Positions 45,188-54,732 of a DNA stretch of 64,000 nt are shown in pieces. The stretch's first letter is position 1, and each line of letters begins with the position of its first letter. Both the position numbers and the translations under genes were made by a program. The stretch is taken from assembly GCF_001548375.1 (NCBI RefSeq), contig NZ_AP017295.1, positions 3,320,501 through 3,384,500 on the forward strand, given 5' to 3'. The stretch comes from Nostoc sp. NIES-3756. GTDB taxonomy: Bacteria; Cyanobacteriota; Cyanobacteriia; Cyanobacteriales; Nostocaceae. The notes under the pieces were generated by a model. The model saw nothing but the letters and a program-made list of their open reading frames with translations, ran no database searches and was not told the origin of the DNA.

Positions 45188-46927
45188 TTAATCTGTAAAA
45201 TTAGTTTTAGAAGCTATCTTCCATTTGTTATCTACAAGTTGCAAATTATAGCGCACTACCCTAGTTTTAAAATCTGTCTGGCTAGGAACAACCTTTCCGT
45301 TTCTATCATATAGTGTTCTATCTTCAGTCACCTTGACTGTAATCGCTGCTTGGTTAGCATTGGCAGAAAATTCATCTACACTATCAATTCTTTGTAGACC
45401 ATACTTATAGTAATGACCATCCTTCTTGAGAGAGTTAATTGAACCATCAGACCCGGCAACATTTACATATTCCTCGCCTGTAGTTAATTCATTAGCTGGT
45501 TGAAAGTCGTATGGCGGGGCAAACATTACCCGTTTGGCGATTAGCCAATTATTGATTAGTTCTTTTGCTTGTTCCTGGGTAATTGTTGTTTCTTCAACCG
45601 CAGTCTTAGTAGGAGTAATTACAGGGGTATTTTCCTGCTGTTCAGAAGAATTGGAACTAACTGGTTCGGAAGAAGTACTTATTGATGGGGTGGGTGAAGG
45701 TTGAATATTATTAGGAGTATTTGTAGAAGAATTTGACTCTGTTCGACTAGAGTTTGCTTGAGTATTTGAACTTGGTGGAGTTGATGCAGATGATGTTGGC
45801 GAAGGAGTAGTTTGGGTAACAGTTGTTGTAGATTCTGGTTGCTGAGACGACTGTCCTCTAATTAACCACAAACCACTCACAACAAATGTACCAATGACAC
45901 TGCCGATGATAATTGCTTTTTGCCAATCCCTCATTCCTTGGCGGGGTTGAGTTGGCGGTTGAGAATAACTGTGCTGATGTGGTACTGGTGCTGGTGGTGT
46001 GCTGACAACAGTAGGCTGTTGCGGTGGTACTGGTGCTGGTGGTGGAGAAACTACCGTGGGAGTGGATACAGAAATAGTTGGGGGAATTGGTGTAACACTA
46101 TGCTGTAAGGACTCTAACATTTCCTTGGCGGTGGCGAAGCGATCGCGTGCGTGTGAGGCGATCGCTTTATCTAAAAAAGCTGCAAAACTGGGAGTGACGC
46201 TTAAAGCATACTGTCGCCACAACAAATCTCCTGTAGCCGGATCGATTTCTAGTTGCTGCGGAAATTTCCCAGTCAACAGATAAATTGCTGTTAATCCCAA
46301 ACTATAAATATCACTAGAAAATACTGGTCTTCCTGCCAATTGTTCACTTGGCATAAATCCTGGTGTACCAATTACAATTGACCTACTAGAGTTACCAGAA
46401 GCAGTCATTACTGTCCCCATTGTTTCTTTGACTGCACCAAAGTCAATTAACACAGGTTTACTATCAGCGTGACGAATCAAAATATTGTCTGGTTTGATAT
46501 CTCTATGAACGATGCGTTTACTGTGGACGTAATCAAGAATTGGTAAAATACTGATGATAATTTCTTTGACTGAAGCTTCACTTAACAATCCTTGTTGTAA
46601 CTTCTGCTGTAGAGTTTCGCCTTCGATATATTCTTGGACTAAAAAAAACTCGTCATTTTCTACAAAGTAGGCGTACAGCTTAGGAATCTGATTACATCCA
46701 TCACCTAATTCTTCTAAAATTGCTGCTTCCCGCCGAAACCGTTCTTGTACCAACTGATAAATCTGCGGGTTATTAGCCACAGGTTTGAGCTTTTTAATTA
46801 AGCACCTGCGTCCTGATGGCATTTGAGTATCTTCTGCTAAAAATGTTTCGCCAAATCCACCAGCAGCTAAGATGCGAATGACTCGGTAGCGATTGTTTAA
46901 TACAGTTGGTGTTTGCATTACGTTCAC
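45188..46927 (-). CDS. Hanks-type Ser/Thr protein kinase B with ARC6-like IMS domain
   Basis: A 579-residue kinase with LAAGGFGETFLAED, HRDIKPDNI, DFGAVKE and GTPGFMPSEQLAG, one transmembrane helix (about 340-358, AIIIGSVIGTFVVSGLWLI), a long Ser/Thr/Pro/Gln linker and a C-terminal domain (about 455-578, ITQEQAKELINNWLIAKRVM, DNKWKIASKTNF) of the ARC6-like IMS/DUF4101 type. In ARC6 this domain lies outside the membrane and binds a partner. Followed at 11 bp by the VanY-like gene. Start at 46927 or the ATG at 46918. Confidence 0.92.
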   Translation of the reverse strand: MNVMQTPTVLNNRYRVIRILAAGGFGETFLAEDTQMPSGRRCLIKKLKPVANNPQIYQLVQERFRREAAILEELGDGCNQIPKLYAYFVENDEFFLVQEYIEGETLQQKLQQGLLSEASVKEIIISILPILDYVHSKRIVHRDIKPDNILIRHADSKPVLIDFGAVKETMGTVMTASGNSSRSIVIGTPGFMPSEQLAGRPVFSSDIYSLGLTAIYLLTGKFPQQLEIDPATGDLLWRQYALSVTPSFAAFLDKAIASHARDRFATAKEMLESLQHSVTPIPPTISVSTPTVVSPPPAPVPPQQPTVVSTPPAPVPHQHSYSQPPTQPRQGMRDWQKAIIIGSVIGTFVVSGLWLIRGQSSQQPESTTTVTQTTPSPTSSASTPPSSNTQANSSRTESNSSTNTPNNIQPSPTPSISTSSEPVSSNSSEQQENTPVITPTKTAVEETTITQEQAKELINNWLIAKRVMFAPPYDFQPANELTTGEEYVNVAGSDGSINSLKKDGHYYKYGLQRIDSVDEFSANANQAAITVKVTEDRTLYDRNGKVVPSQTDFKTRVVRYNLQLVDNKWKIASKTNFTD

Positions 46928-47086
46928 ACCGGATTAATTGATTTCTTCGGATGATTAATTATATACTTCATTGCGGAATATTTATATTCCGTATATCTAT
47001 TAGTAAATCTTTATAATTTTCTTGATAAAAAATATATTTAAGTAGCTTTCAAGAAAATCAATAAATATTCACAAAATAAAATTTCA

Positions 47087-47212
47087 ATGAATTTTAATAA
47101 AACCAACCCTTATTTAATTTTAGAAAAACAAGGTAGTACACTTCACTTTGAACTAGAACCGCCACATCATAGAATAGGACGCGATCGCACTATTTCTGAT
47201 TGTAAACTTTAG
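47087..47212 (+). pseudogene. Truncated FHA-domain gene remnant
   Basis: ATG at 47087 starts PYLILEKQGSTLHFEL, then PPHHRIGRDRTISDCKL and stop. This is the first half of an FHA phosphothreonine-binding domain (RIGRDR being the first conserved motif). The frame ends where the S-R-R/H motif should follow. A remnant of 41 residues is left in the 446-bp spacer between kinase B and mscL. FHA proteins read Ser/Thr kinase output, so its place within the kinase cluster is sensible. The rest of 46928-47373 is AT-rich and holds nothing else I recognise. Confidence 0.65.
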
Positions 47213-47373
47213 GTTCTTTCTGGGATAATAGAGGCAAAACATAACTTTATAAAATACATGGTTCTTCATCTGGTAATATACCAATATTTACTACAATCAG
47301 TTTTATTTACTCTGGCACTTGATGCCATTTTTACAAAAAAACAACAAACTTCCAGATAATATCAACAAAAAAT

Positions 47374-47805
47374 ATGGTAAGACCAAGAAGACGAGCAAGC
47401 GGTTTTTTAAAAGATTTCCAAGACTTTGCGCTTAAAGGCAATGTAGTTGATTTAGCGATCGCGGTTATTATCGGTGGTGCTTTCGGGAAGATAGTCACTT
47501 CCTTTGTTGAAGATGTGATTATGCCATTAATTAATCCTCTAGTTTCTATGGCTGGGAAAGATTGGAGAACAATCACTGTTGGCCCAGGAATTGCATTAGG
47601 TAAGTTTTTTGGCTCAATAGTTGATTTTGTGATTATTGCCTTAGTTTTGTTTGTGGCAATTCAAGCTTTACAAAAATTCAAAAGAAAAGAAGAAGTTATA
47701 GCTGAACCTCCACCACCAGATCCTAACCTTGTAGCTCAGGAAAGATTAACTGGGGCATTAGATAGACTTACACAAACCTTGGAATCTCGAAATCCTCAAT
47801 TTTAA
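47374..47805 (+). CDS. mscL: Large-conductance mechanosensitive channel MscL
   Basis: A 143-residue inner-membrane emergency-release channel. The N-terminal FLKDFQDFALKGNVVDLAIAV helix, GGAFGKIVTSFVEDVIMP, second helix FGSIVDFVIIALVLFVAIQAL and cytoplasmic KRKEE with a Pro-rich stretch are all present. Normal length. The only plus-strand gene inside the kinase cluster. Confidence 0.96.
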   Translation: MVRPRRRASGFLKDFQDFALKGNVVDLAIAVIIGGAFGKIVTSFVEDVIMPLINPLVSMAGKDWRTITVGPGIALGKFFGSIVDFVIIALVLFVAIQALQKFKRKEEVIAEPPPPDPNLVAQERLTGALDRLTQTLESRNPQF

Positions 47806-47904
47806 AAAGACTAGTACCGCTACGCGAAAGTCAAAAGTTACAAGAATTGTATTCTAGGCTTTTGTAGCATTTTGTAGACGCGGAGCGGCTACTCTAACGA
47901 AAGA

Positions 47905-47922
47905 GAGTGAACTCGTTCACTC
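47905..47922. terminator. Small palindrome GAGTGAAC/GTTCACTC between convergent genes
   Basis: Eight-base perfect stem with a two-base loop between mscL and kinase C. Followed by AATTACGA-type octamers (47929-47948) that touch the kinase stop. Confidence 0.5.
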
Positions 47923-47943
47923 CACCAAATTACAAATTACGAA

Positions 47944-49695
47944 TTATCTAGCCCCACTCACAACCCATCTATTATTTTCTCCATCCCATAATAAGGAGAA
48001 ACGTACAGAACTAGGTGCTTGTTTGCCATTTTTCATAAAATACCGCAACTTAGCGTTAACTGTAGCTGTGTCTGCATTAGCTTCTTCTGTCGTTACCTGT
48101 TCAACCTCTACACTGTCCACTTGTCCACCCCACCAGTCGAGGTAGGAAAGATAACCATTGGGGTGTAATCTGCGATTATTTTGAAAGCTGGGGGCTAGTA
48201 AATTCCATGCTGCATTATATTCACCCCGGTTAATAGTTGCATAATAATTCTGTACAGCACCGTCTGGTGAAGGTCGATTGACTTCTGGTTCGCTTGTTAC
48301 TTCTGGTTGACTTGCATCAGGGGTTTCCTGTGGTGTAGTTTCTTGAGGAACTGATGTAGAGGGGTCTGTATTGCTGGAAGACGGCGACTCTGTGGGTGTG
48401 GCTGAGGGTCGTAAATTTATGGGAAATGGAAAACTTGTTGGTCGTGTGGGGTTTTGACTGACATTTCTATTTGTGGTTGTGTCAGGTGTGGTTGTGGGTG
48501 AAGAACTAGGTGATGGTTCTGCACTTGAGGTTGTGCTGCTAGCTGTAGTTTCGGTAGGTGTAGAGGTTGTTTGAGTTACTTGTTGATTTGGTCTTGTGAG
48601 GGCAAAACCAATGACAACAGAAGCCCCAATCAAGCCACCTGCAATTAAGCTACCAAGGAGGACACCTTTATTACCGTTGTGGTGATTTACAGGTTGGGGT
48701 GTTGGTGCAGTACCGGGACTAACAGCAACAGTGTTGGATATGGTTGCACCAGGTGGTGTATTAACTACTGGTGGTTGTTGATAGGGAACTGTGGGTGATG
48801 ACTGCGGTTGTTGATAAGGAAGTGTGGGTGATGATGGAGGTTGTTGATAGGGAACTGTCGCCGGAAAGTTAACTACACCTAATTGCAAGGCTTCTAGCAT
48901 TTCTCTGGCGGTGGGGAAACGTTCTCGCGGATGGTAGGCGATCGCGCGGTCAATCACACCTGCTAAAGTAGGACTTATACTCAAGGCGTATCTATGCCAA
49001 ACAATTTCACCAGTACGGGGATCTGTTTCTAATTCCTGCGGCTGTTTCCCCGTCAGCAGATAAATTGCTGTCATCCCTAAACTATACAAATCACTCGAAT
49101 AAACTGGTCTTCCGGCTGCTTGTTCGCTGGGCATATAGCCGGGTGTACCAATTACAATCGAGCTGGTAGGTAGCCCTTGAGAATTGACTACTGTTCCCAT
49201 CGATTCTCGTACCGCACCAAAGTCAATGAGTACGGGTTTGCCGTCCCGATGACGCAGAATAATATTATCTGGTTTGATGTCGCGGTGAATGATGCGTTTT
49301 GAGTGGACGTATTCAAGAACAGGTAATAAATTAACTAAGATTTCTTTTACAGCACTTTCACTAAATATCCCTTGTTGCTGAACTTTGGCTGTGAGTGTAT
49401 CGCCTTCTACCCATTCTTGCACTACATAAAATTGGGTATTTGATTGAAAATAAGCATATAAAGTAGGGATTTGGTCTGTATGGCTACCTAAATCTTCTAA
49501 AATTGCCGCTTCTCTTTGAAAACGCTCTTGCACTAGCTGGTATATTTGCGGATTATTATGAATCGGTCGGAGCAGTTTAACTACACAACGACGGTTAGAA
49601 GGCATTTGGCTATCTTCAGCTAAGAAAGTTTCGCCAAAACCACCACTACCTAAAGTCCGAATCACCCGATAACGATTGTCAAGCAGCGTTTCCAT
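47944..49695 (-). CDS. Hanks-type Ser/Thr protein kinase C with NTF2-like domain
   Basis: A 583-residue kinase: LGSGGFGETFLAED, HRDIKPDNI, DFGAVRESMG, GTPGYMPSEQAAG; linker with a triple YQQP-type repeat (TVPYQQPPSSPTLPYQQPQS and PTVPYQQPP); one transmembrane helix (about 348-368, GVLLGSLIAGGLIGASVVIG); Ser/Thr-rich tether; C-terminal domain (about 470-583, AVQNYYATINRGEYNAAWNL, SLLWDGENNRWVVSGAR) with the pattern of NTF2-like/DUF4878-type domains. The kinase part is close to kinase D, so the pair looks like a recent duplication with exchanged C-termini. Confidence 0.92.
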   Translation of the reverse strand: METLLDNRYRVIRTLGSGGFGETFLAEDSQMPSNRRCVVKLLRPIHNNPQIYQLVQERFQREAAILEDLGSHTDQIPTLYAYFQSNTQFYVVQEWVEGDTLTAKVQQQGIFSESAVKEILVNLLPVLEYVHSKRIIHRDIKPDNIILRHRDGKPVLIDFGAVRESMGTVVNSQGLPTSSIVIGTPGYMPSEQAAGRPVYSSDLYSLGMTAIYLLTGKQPQELETDPRTGEIVWHRYALSISPTLAGVIDRAIAYHPRERFPTAREMLEALQLGVVNFPATVPYQQPPSSPTLPYQQPQSSPTVPYQQPPVVNTPPGATISNTVAVSPGTAPTPQPVNHHNGNKGVLLGSLIAGGLIGASVVIGFALTRPNQQVTQTTSTPTETTASSTTSSAEPSPSSSPTTTPDTTTNRNVSQNPTRPTSFPFPINLRPSATPTESPSSSNTDPSTSVPQETTPQETPDASQPEVTSEPEVNRPSPDGAVQNYYATINRGEYNAAWNLLAPSFQNNRRLHPNGYLSYLDWWGGQVDSVEVEQVTTEEANADTATVNAKLRYFMKNGKQAPSSVRFSLLWDGENNRWVVSGAR

Positions 49696-49804
49696 AAATT
49701 AGCACAGAGCAGAACAACTAATGATTGTATGTACGTAAATATAATTACTAATTCGTAATTCGTAATTATCAATTATTGATTAACTACACATTTATCAACA
49801 TAGA

Positions 49805-51331
49805 TTACTTAAAATGTCGTAAATTATTACGGTTTTGATACGCGGCAATGTAATCTACATTACGCTGCTCTAATCTTGTCAACAGTTTTAAGGGAAATTC
49901 TTTAGGTAAATACGTGGGGTTATACCAAGGTTGATTATTAAAGTAGTCTTGCAAACCCTGATTATCAAATCGGCGACCGTGCCGAGCAAAAACAGTATTT
50001 CGCATAATATCTAAGGTGTAACCATCTTTACCAACTAAATCTGCGTCGGTTACAACTCTTTCAGAAAGCCAGAAATAATTATTATCCGTTGTATTTATAT
50101 CTGTTGATGGGGAGTTAACAAAAGGAGTGGGAGCAGAATCAATATTTTGTGTGTCAGATGCAGAGGGGACAACAGGTGTTGAGGTTACTGGAGGTTGTGA
50201 AACGATATTTTTTGTAGGAGAGGGTATAACAGATGGTGTAGTTACTGGTGTTGATGTAACTGGTGTCTCAGTTACAGATTCTACCGACTTACTAATATTT
50301 TTTTCCGCTATGGGTTGGGATGACCTTGTAAATACAAATCCCACAATGACCGATACACCAATTAAACCACCTGCAATTAGGCTACCGAACAGGATGCCTT
50401 TTTGATTATTATCGGAAATATTCGCCTTAGGAGCTACGGGAAGGGTTGGTGGTGTAGCTACTACTGGTGGGGGTGCAAAATAAGGTTGTGTAGGGGGAAT
50501 GGGATTACTCAGACTCTGTAAATCATCTAGCATGGCTCTAGCGGTGGAATAGCGATCGCGGGGATGATAGGCGATCGCTCGATCAAGTACACTAGCTAAC
50601 ACCGGACTAATATGACTAGCGTACTCTCGCCACATAATCTCACCTGTCTGGGAATCTAATTCTAATTGTTGTGGCTGTTTCCCAGTCAACAGATAAATTG
50701 CTGTTAAACCTAAACTATATAAATCACTAGAATAAACTGGTCTTCCGGCTGCTTGTTCGCTCGGCATATATCCGGGTGTACCAATCACAATTGAACTGGT
50801 AACATTACCTTGGGAATTGACAACTGTTCCCATCGATTCCCGTACCGCACCAAAATCGATTAGTACAGCTTTGCCATCACGATGACGCAGAATAATATTG
50901 TCTGGTTTAATATCTCGGTGAACAATACGCTGAGAATGGACATATTCCAGCACTGGTAATAAATTTACCAAAATCTCTTGCACAGCACTTTCGGACAATA
51001 ACCCCTGCTGTTGTATTTTGGCTGTGAGTGTGTCCCCCTCAATCCATTCTTGCACCAAATAAAATTGACTATCTGCCAAAAAATAAGCATACAATGCGGG
51101 AATTTGGTCAGTCGCACCGCCTAATTCTTCTAAAATCGCTGCTTCCCGTTGAAACCTTTCCTGGACTAACTGGTAAATCTGCGGGTTATTTTGAATTGGT
51201 CTGAGCTGTTTGACCACACACCGCCGTTTAGAAGGCATATAAGTATCTTCAGCTAGATAGGTTTCGCCAAACCCACCAGCACCCAGTGTGCGGATTACTT
51301 GATAGCGATCGTTCAACAGCTGTATTGTCAT
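49805..51331 (-). CDS. Hanks-type Ser/Thr protein kinase D with YARHG domain
   Basis: A 508-residue kinase: LGAGGFGETYLAED, HRDIKPDNI, DFGAVRESMG, GTPGYMPSEQAAG; transmembrane helix (about 310-330, GILFGSLIAGGLIGVSVIVG); Thr/Pro-rich tether; C-terminal YARHG domain (about 420-505, DIMRNTVFARHGRRFDNQGL and NPTYLPKEFPLKLLT). YARHG is an extracellular domain of unknown ligand found in bacterial envelope proteins. 109 bp upstream of kinase C; possibly one transcript, though AATTACGA-type octamers lie between them. Confidence 0.93.
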   Translation of the reverse strand: MTIQLLNDRYQVIRTLGAGGFGETYLAEDTYMPSKRRCVVKQLRPIQNNPQIYQLVQERFQREAAILEELGGATDQIPALYAYFLADSQFYLVQEWIEGDTLTAKIQQQGLLSESAVQEILVNLLPVLEYVHSQRIVHRDIKPDNIILRHRDGKAVLIDFGAVRESMGTVVNSQGNVTSSIVIGTPGYMPSEQAAGRPVYSSDLYSLGLTAIYLLTGKQPQQLELDSQTGEIMWREYASHISPVLASVLDRAIAYHPRDRYSTARAMLDDLQSLSNPIPPTQPYFAPPPVVATPPTLPVAPKANISDNNQKGILFGSLIAGGLIGVSVIVGFVFTRSSQPIAEKNISKSVESVTETPVTSTPVTTPSVIPSPTKNIVSQPPVTSTPVVPSASDTQNIDSAPTPFVNSPSTDINTTDNNYFWLSERVVTDADLVGKDGYTLDIMRNTVFARHGRRFDNQGLQDYFNNQPWYNPTYLPKEFPLKLLTRLEQRNVDYIAAYQNRNNLRHFK

Positions 51332-51384
51332 AACAGGCTTAAAAGACTAGCTAGTCTAATATAGCTGTTGTCATTAGTCATTAG

Positions 51385-51582
51385 TGAATGGCACTAAGTT
51401 AAAACGAAACCTCGCGTTTGGCAGGGTGTTAGGGGTAGGGTGTAGGGTATGAGGAATTAAGAAGAAAAAAGTTTTCTAGTACACACTCAAATCAATTGCC
51501 TATAAACACCACACCCCACACCCCACACCCCACACCCAGACTCAGTAATATCAAAGGTGTACGCTTATCTTAGTGCCATTCA
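51385..51582. mobile_element. Probable 198-bp MITE
   Basis: The ends are perfect 14-bp terminal inverted repeats, TGAATGGCACTAAG at 51385-51398 and CTTAGTGCCATTCA at 51569-51582, extended inward by a near-matching TAA. There is no coding capacity; a tandem CACACCCC array (51508-51537) fills part of the interior. A lone copy of the same end is at 54733-54746. A target duplication is not obvious. Family unknown. Confidence 0.65.
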
Positions 51583-51678
51583 ACTCTCGATTTGATGTGT
51601 GTGAAAGTCTATGAAGTTCTGATAGAGGTTTACGAGCGATCGCTCTCTACGCTGACTGGACTGAAACAGGATGTATCA

Positions 51679-52947
51679 TTACCAAGAGGCAGTTGTTGGC
51701 CATATAGCAAAAGTTATTCCTGGACTTTGGATGTTGACAAACATTGTCTGACCATCACTGGAGAAGCATACCCCAGCGAACTCTGATGTATTAAGAGCAT
51801 TCCTCGCAAACTTGTAAAGACTACCACTAGCCGTGATACCTAGAATGTAATCTGTGCCATCCCCATCTTCACATAAAAAGATGTCTCGGTTAGGGAAAAT
51901 TACAAGATTATCTGGATTATCTAGTACACCAGAATTGTTGGGTTCAATATACAACTCAACGGTATTATTGGTAGGCGAATAACGCCAGATTTGCCCATCT
52001 CCAGAACTACCTCCACTCTTACAGGTGAAGTAGACATAACCACCGCCATAAAAAATACCCTCCCCACCTGAAAACCTAGCAGCACCTTTGTTATATCCTT
52101 CTGTTCTGACGGTATCAGTGGCAGGATCAGGATTGTTAATTTGTACCCATTCCACCACTTTTGGCGTATTTTTCGGAAAACCTGTAGCTGTGTTGATTCC
52201 AGATGATCCGGTAATCTTTAAAGCGTATAACAAACCACCTGCGCTGAGGTTATTGGTTTGATTAGGCACAAAGCGGTAGAACAGTCCATCTCCCCGGTCT
52301 TCCGTCATATAGATATACCCGGTGTTAGAGTCTACAGCCGCAGCCTCGTGATTAAAACGCCCCATCGCAGTTAGGGGAACTGGAGTGACAAAAGTATTTG
52401 CACTACTAGGCACTTCAAATACATAACCATGCTTTTTACCGTTATTGGTTTCAAATGTTTCCTCGCAGCTTAACCAAGAAAGAGAAGGTGTAGGGCCACC
52501 AGCACAATTGCGAATGGTTCCTGCTAAAACTCCTCTATGTTCTATGAGGTTACGGGAAGAACTGATGACTAATTTAGTACAACCGCCCCTTGCAGCAGAG
52601 TTGTATTTGCTGCCTGTAGGAGCGCTCAGACCATTACTAGAAGTAGGAGCAAGTTCATGATTGCGAATGAGAATAGTACTACCATTAGCTCCGGCAAAAG
52701 CACCCATACCATCATGACCACCAGGTACTCGATAACCATCGTTCATCGTTTGACCTGTCTCCGATAGCCGACGATAGGTGAATCCAGCAGGCAAATCTAA
52801 GACTCCGTTGGGATCTGGTACTAAATTGCCATAAGGCCCAGCAGCGAGAACGGGTTTAGCATAGAATGCTTGCAAAGGGGATAGGAGAACAGCACCTGTA
52901 GCCGATGCCCCTGCCAGAGTAAAGAAATCACGTCTCGATAGATTCAA
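51679..52947 (-). CDS. PhoX/DUF839-like Tat-exported protein
   Basis: A 422-residue protein with a twin-arginine signal (NLSRRDFFTLAG, then hydrophobic region; cleavage probably after VLA near 35). The body matches alkaline-phosphatase PhoX/DUF839 proteins: GNLVPDPNGVLDLPAGFTYR, RNHELAPT, SCEETFETNNG, FNHEAAAVDSNTGYIYMTED, the RFSGGEGIFYGGGYVYFTCK blade and NPDNLVIFPNRDIFLCEDGD. PhoX enzymes use Ca and Fe and release phosphate from esters in the periplasm; Glu residues of the metal site are visible. It is shorter than most PhoX enzymes, so substrate is uncertain. Confidence 0.85.
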   Translation of the reverse strand: MNLSRRDFFTLAGASATGAVLLSPLQAFYAKPVLAAGPYGNLVPDPNGVLDLPAGFTYRRLSETGQTMNDGYRVPGGHDGMGAFAGANGSTILIRNHELAPTSSNGLSAPTGSKYNSAARGGCTKLVISSSRNLIEHRGVLAGTIRNCAGGPTPSLSWLSCEETFETNNGKKHGYVFEVPSSANTFVTPVPLTAMGRFNHEAAAVDSNTGYIYMTEDRGDGLFYRFVPNQTNNLSAGGLLYALKITGSSGINTATGFPKNTPKVVEWVQINNPDPATDTVRTEGYNKGAARFSGGEGIFYGGGYVYFTCKSGGSSGDGQIWRYSPTNNTVELYIEPNNSGVLDNPDNLVIFPNRDIFLCEDGDGTDYILGITASGSLYKFARNALNTSEFAGVCFSSDGQTMFVNIQSPGITFAIWPTTASW

Positions 52948-53694
52948 TATATACCCCCTAGTGTTTTATACAAGGCTTAATTGATGACACATAACCAGCC
53001 AAGATTATCTAGGAGGAACAGTATTTTTCTAATTAATAGAAGGTTAAATAAAGATTATTAAAAATAATAAAATAATCTAGAAAAACGACAAACTTTTAAT
53101 AGCTTTGCGACAGTCAAACTCAATCAAAATCATAATTTTCAGTCTTGTAAATCAGAAAAAACGTTACTTTCATCCTCTTAACTTTCTTCAAATATTACAT
53201 ATTAATTTTTATAACAATCCTGTTACTAATATTTAAATCAACTTAATAAATTATAAAAATATAATTCTGCTATCAAGTTAAAGGAGAAGTTCTAATGTAC
53301 TTTTGCCAATGCTAGAATATTTGATTATTTAGCAATGAAAATATTAATATTCAATTTATTTAACATGATGCAAAATTTTATTTTATTAGATTAATAAACT
53401 TTGGATATAACTATTATCAAATGTCGTTGCAAAAGAAATTTGATCATAACTGTTTAATTATAAGCATTTACCAATATACCCATCAAATCTGTCTTAGAAT
53501 ATTCCATCAGATAGAAGCGAACTTACCTGATAACTCTTTAAAGTAAACATATTAAGGTAATACCATTTATTTGATGTTGTCAGGACTCAACATTGATATT
53601 TTATCTACTAAATGGTTTATTTCTTAATAAGTAAATAGGCTCATTCTTTATCTATTAAAAGCTAGATATAGAGTCGCAAGTAGGTTCTAATATT
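52948..53694. other. Long AT-rich spacer without a gene
   Basis: About 750 bp of very AT-rich DNA between divergent genes. No ORF with coding character, no repeat array and no RNA signature that I recognise. An AAGGAGAAG-like site with a short frame at 53284-53310 leads nowhere. Confidence 0.5.
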
Positions 53695-54288
53695 ATGCAA
53701 AACAATAATAGCTTTCTCAATAAAAATTTCTGTTTCAATAAAACAGCGCTTTTAGCACTCTTAGTCAGTGGGCTAACTGCTTGTGCCTCCGAAACAAAGC
53801 AACCTGATGTTGTTGTAGTTCCTACACCGCAAGCAACTGTTACTGTCACGGCGACTGCTACTCCAGAGGTAACAACTACTGTTGTCGCCACTCCTACTCC
53901 CCAAGCCACAACAGTTGTTCAAACTGAACCAATTACTGATGTATTAGTAATTACTAATGCAAATAAACAGACACTTATAGATAAACCAGTAAAGTTTACA
54001 AATGTGAAGGTTCAAAGTGTAGTAGGCGATCGCACCTTCTGGGTTGGCTCAAGTAATGCTCAACGAGTATTTGTAGTTTTAGCTCCTAATTTAGATGAAG
54101 GGACTTTGGAAAACAAAGTTGTAGTCAAACCAGGACAGACACTCGATTTAGCAGGGGTTCTCAAACCAGTACCAAGTGTCAAACAAGCACAGCAACAATG
54201 GAAGGGTTTAACTGCGACTGAAGCTCAAGGATTAAAAGAGCAAATCATTTACTTACAAGCAAATCAAATCAGATTTAAGCCAAGCTGA
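53695..54288 (+). CDS. Lipoprotein with OB-like C-terminal domain
   Basis: A 197-residue lipoprotein: signal with lipobox SGLTAC (lipid Cys around residue 25), a Val/Thr/Pro/Ala-rich tether with TVTVTATATPEVTTTVVATP, then a compact domain (about 85-195): VKFTNVKVQSVVGDRTFWVG, VFVVLAPNLDEG and TLDLAGVLKPVPSVK. The pattern resembles small OB-fold periplasmic proteins. Function unknown. Confidence 0.75.
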   Translation: MQNNNSFLNKNFCFNKTALLALLVSGLTACASETKQPDVVVVPTPQATVTVTATATPEVTTTVVATPTPQATTVVQTEPITDVLVITNANKQTLIDKPVKFTNVKVQSVVGDRTFWVGSSNAQRVFVVLAPNLDEGTLENKVVVKPGQTLDLAGVLKPVPSVKQAQQQWKGLTATEAQGLKEQIIYLQANQIRFKPS

Positions 54289-54732
54289 TATTATATTCTG
54301 GTCGCAATTGGAGCCAGTTGCTTCTACCCGAACAAGTGCCAATAATGTAGCGATAATAGCACTCCCGCAACTGGCATCCACTGAGATAACACAAAAGTTA
54401 CCGCCGTCCGTCTCACACAACTTCTTGGTCATCCCAGTGTTTTGATATGCTTATTGAAACAGCAACAGCAAGACATTAAGTGCCAATTTGCCAAAATAAT
54501 CAAGGGATTTATTAGTTTTTATAGTTAATTTACAACTTTAACCTAATTGTATTACTCTATATTGAAAAAATGTATGTAGTTTTTATTGCAGATGAATTAC
54601 ACAATATTTAACTAATGACAATAGATTTTATCTTTATAGTATAGCCAAGGGTAATGGCAATTAAAGCCACAGTGATTATAAATAGCTTTAATACTAATGC
54701 AACCTGCTTAAACCGCAAGTGTTTCAGTTTTT
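54289..54732. other. Spacer with a possible recombinase remnant
   Basis: One frame (about 54400-54530) reads KVTAVRLTQLLGHPSVLICL, reminiscent of the LLGH-S motif near the C-terminus of tyrosine recombinases, but no further catalytic residue is visible. I regard it as a weak remnant. Nothing else recognised. Confidence 0.3.

Noticed and set aside
51592..51786. Plus-strand 64-residue ORF
   Set aside because: Overlaps the end of the PhoX-like gene on the other strand and has no recognisable features.
52948..53694. Very AT-rich region as a possible replication origin
   Set aside because: No cluster of DnaA boxes and no dnaA/dnaN nearby; AT-rich spacers are common here.
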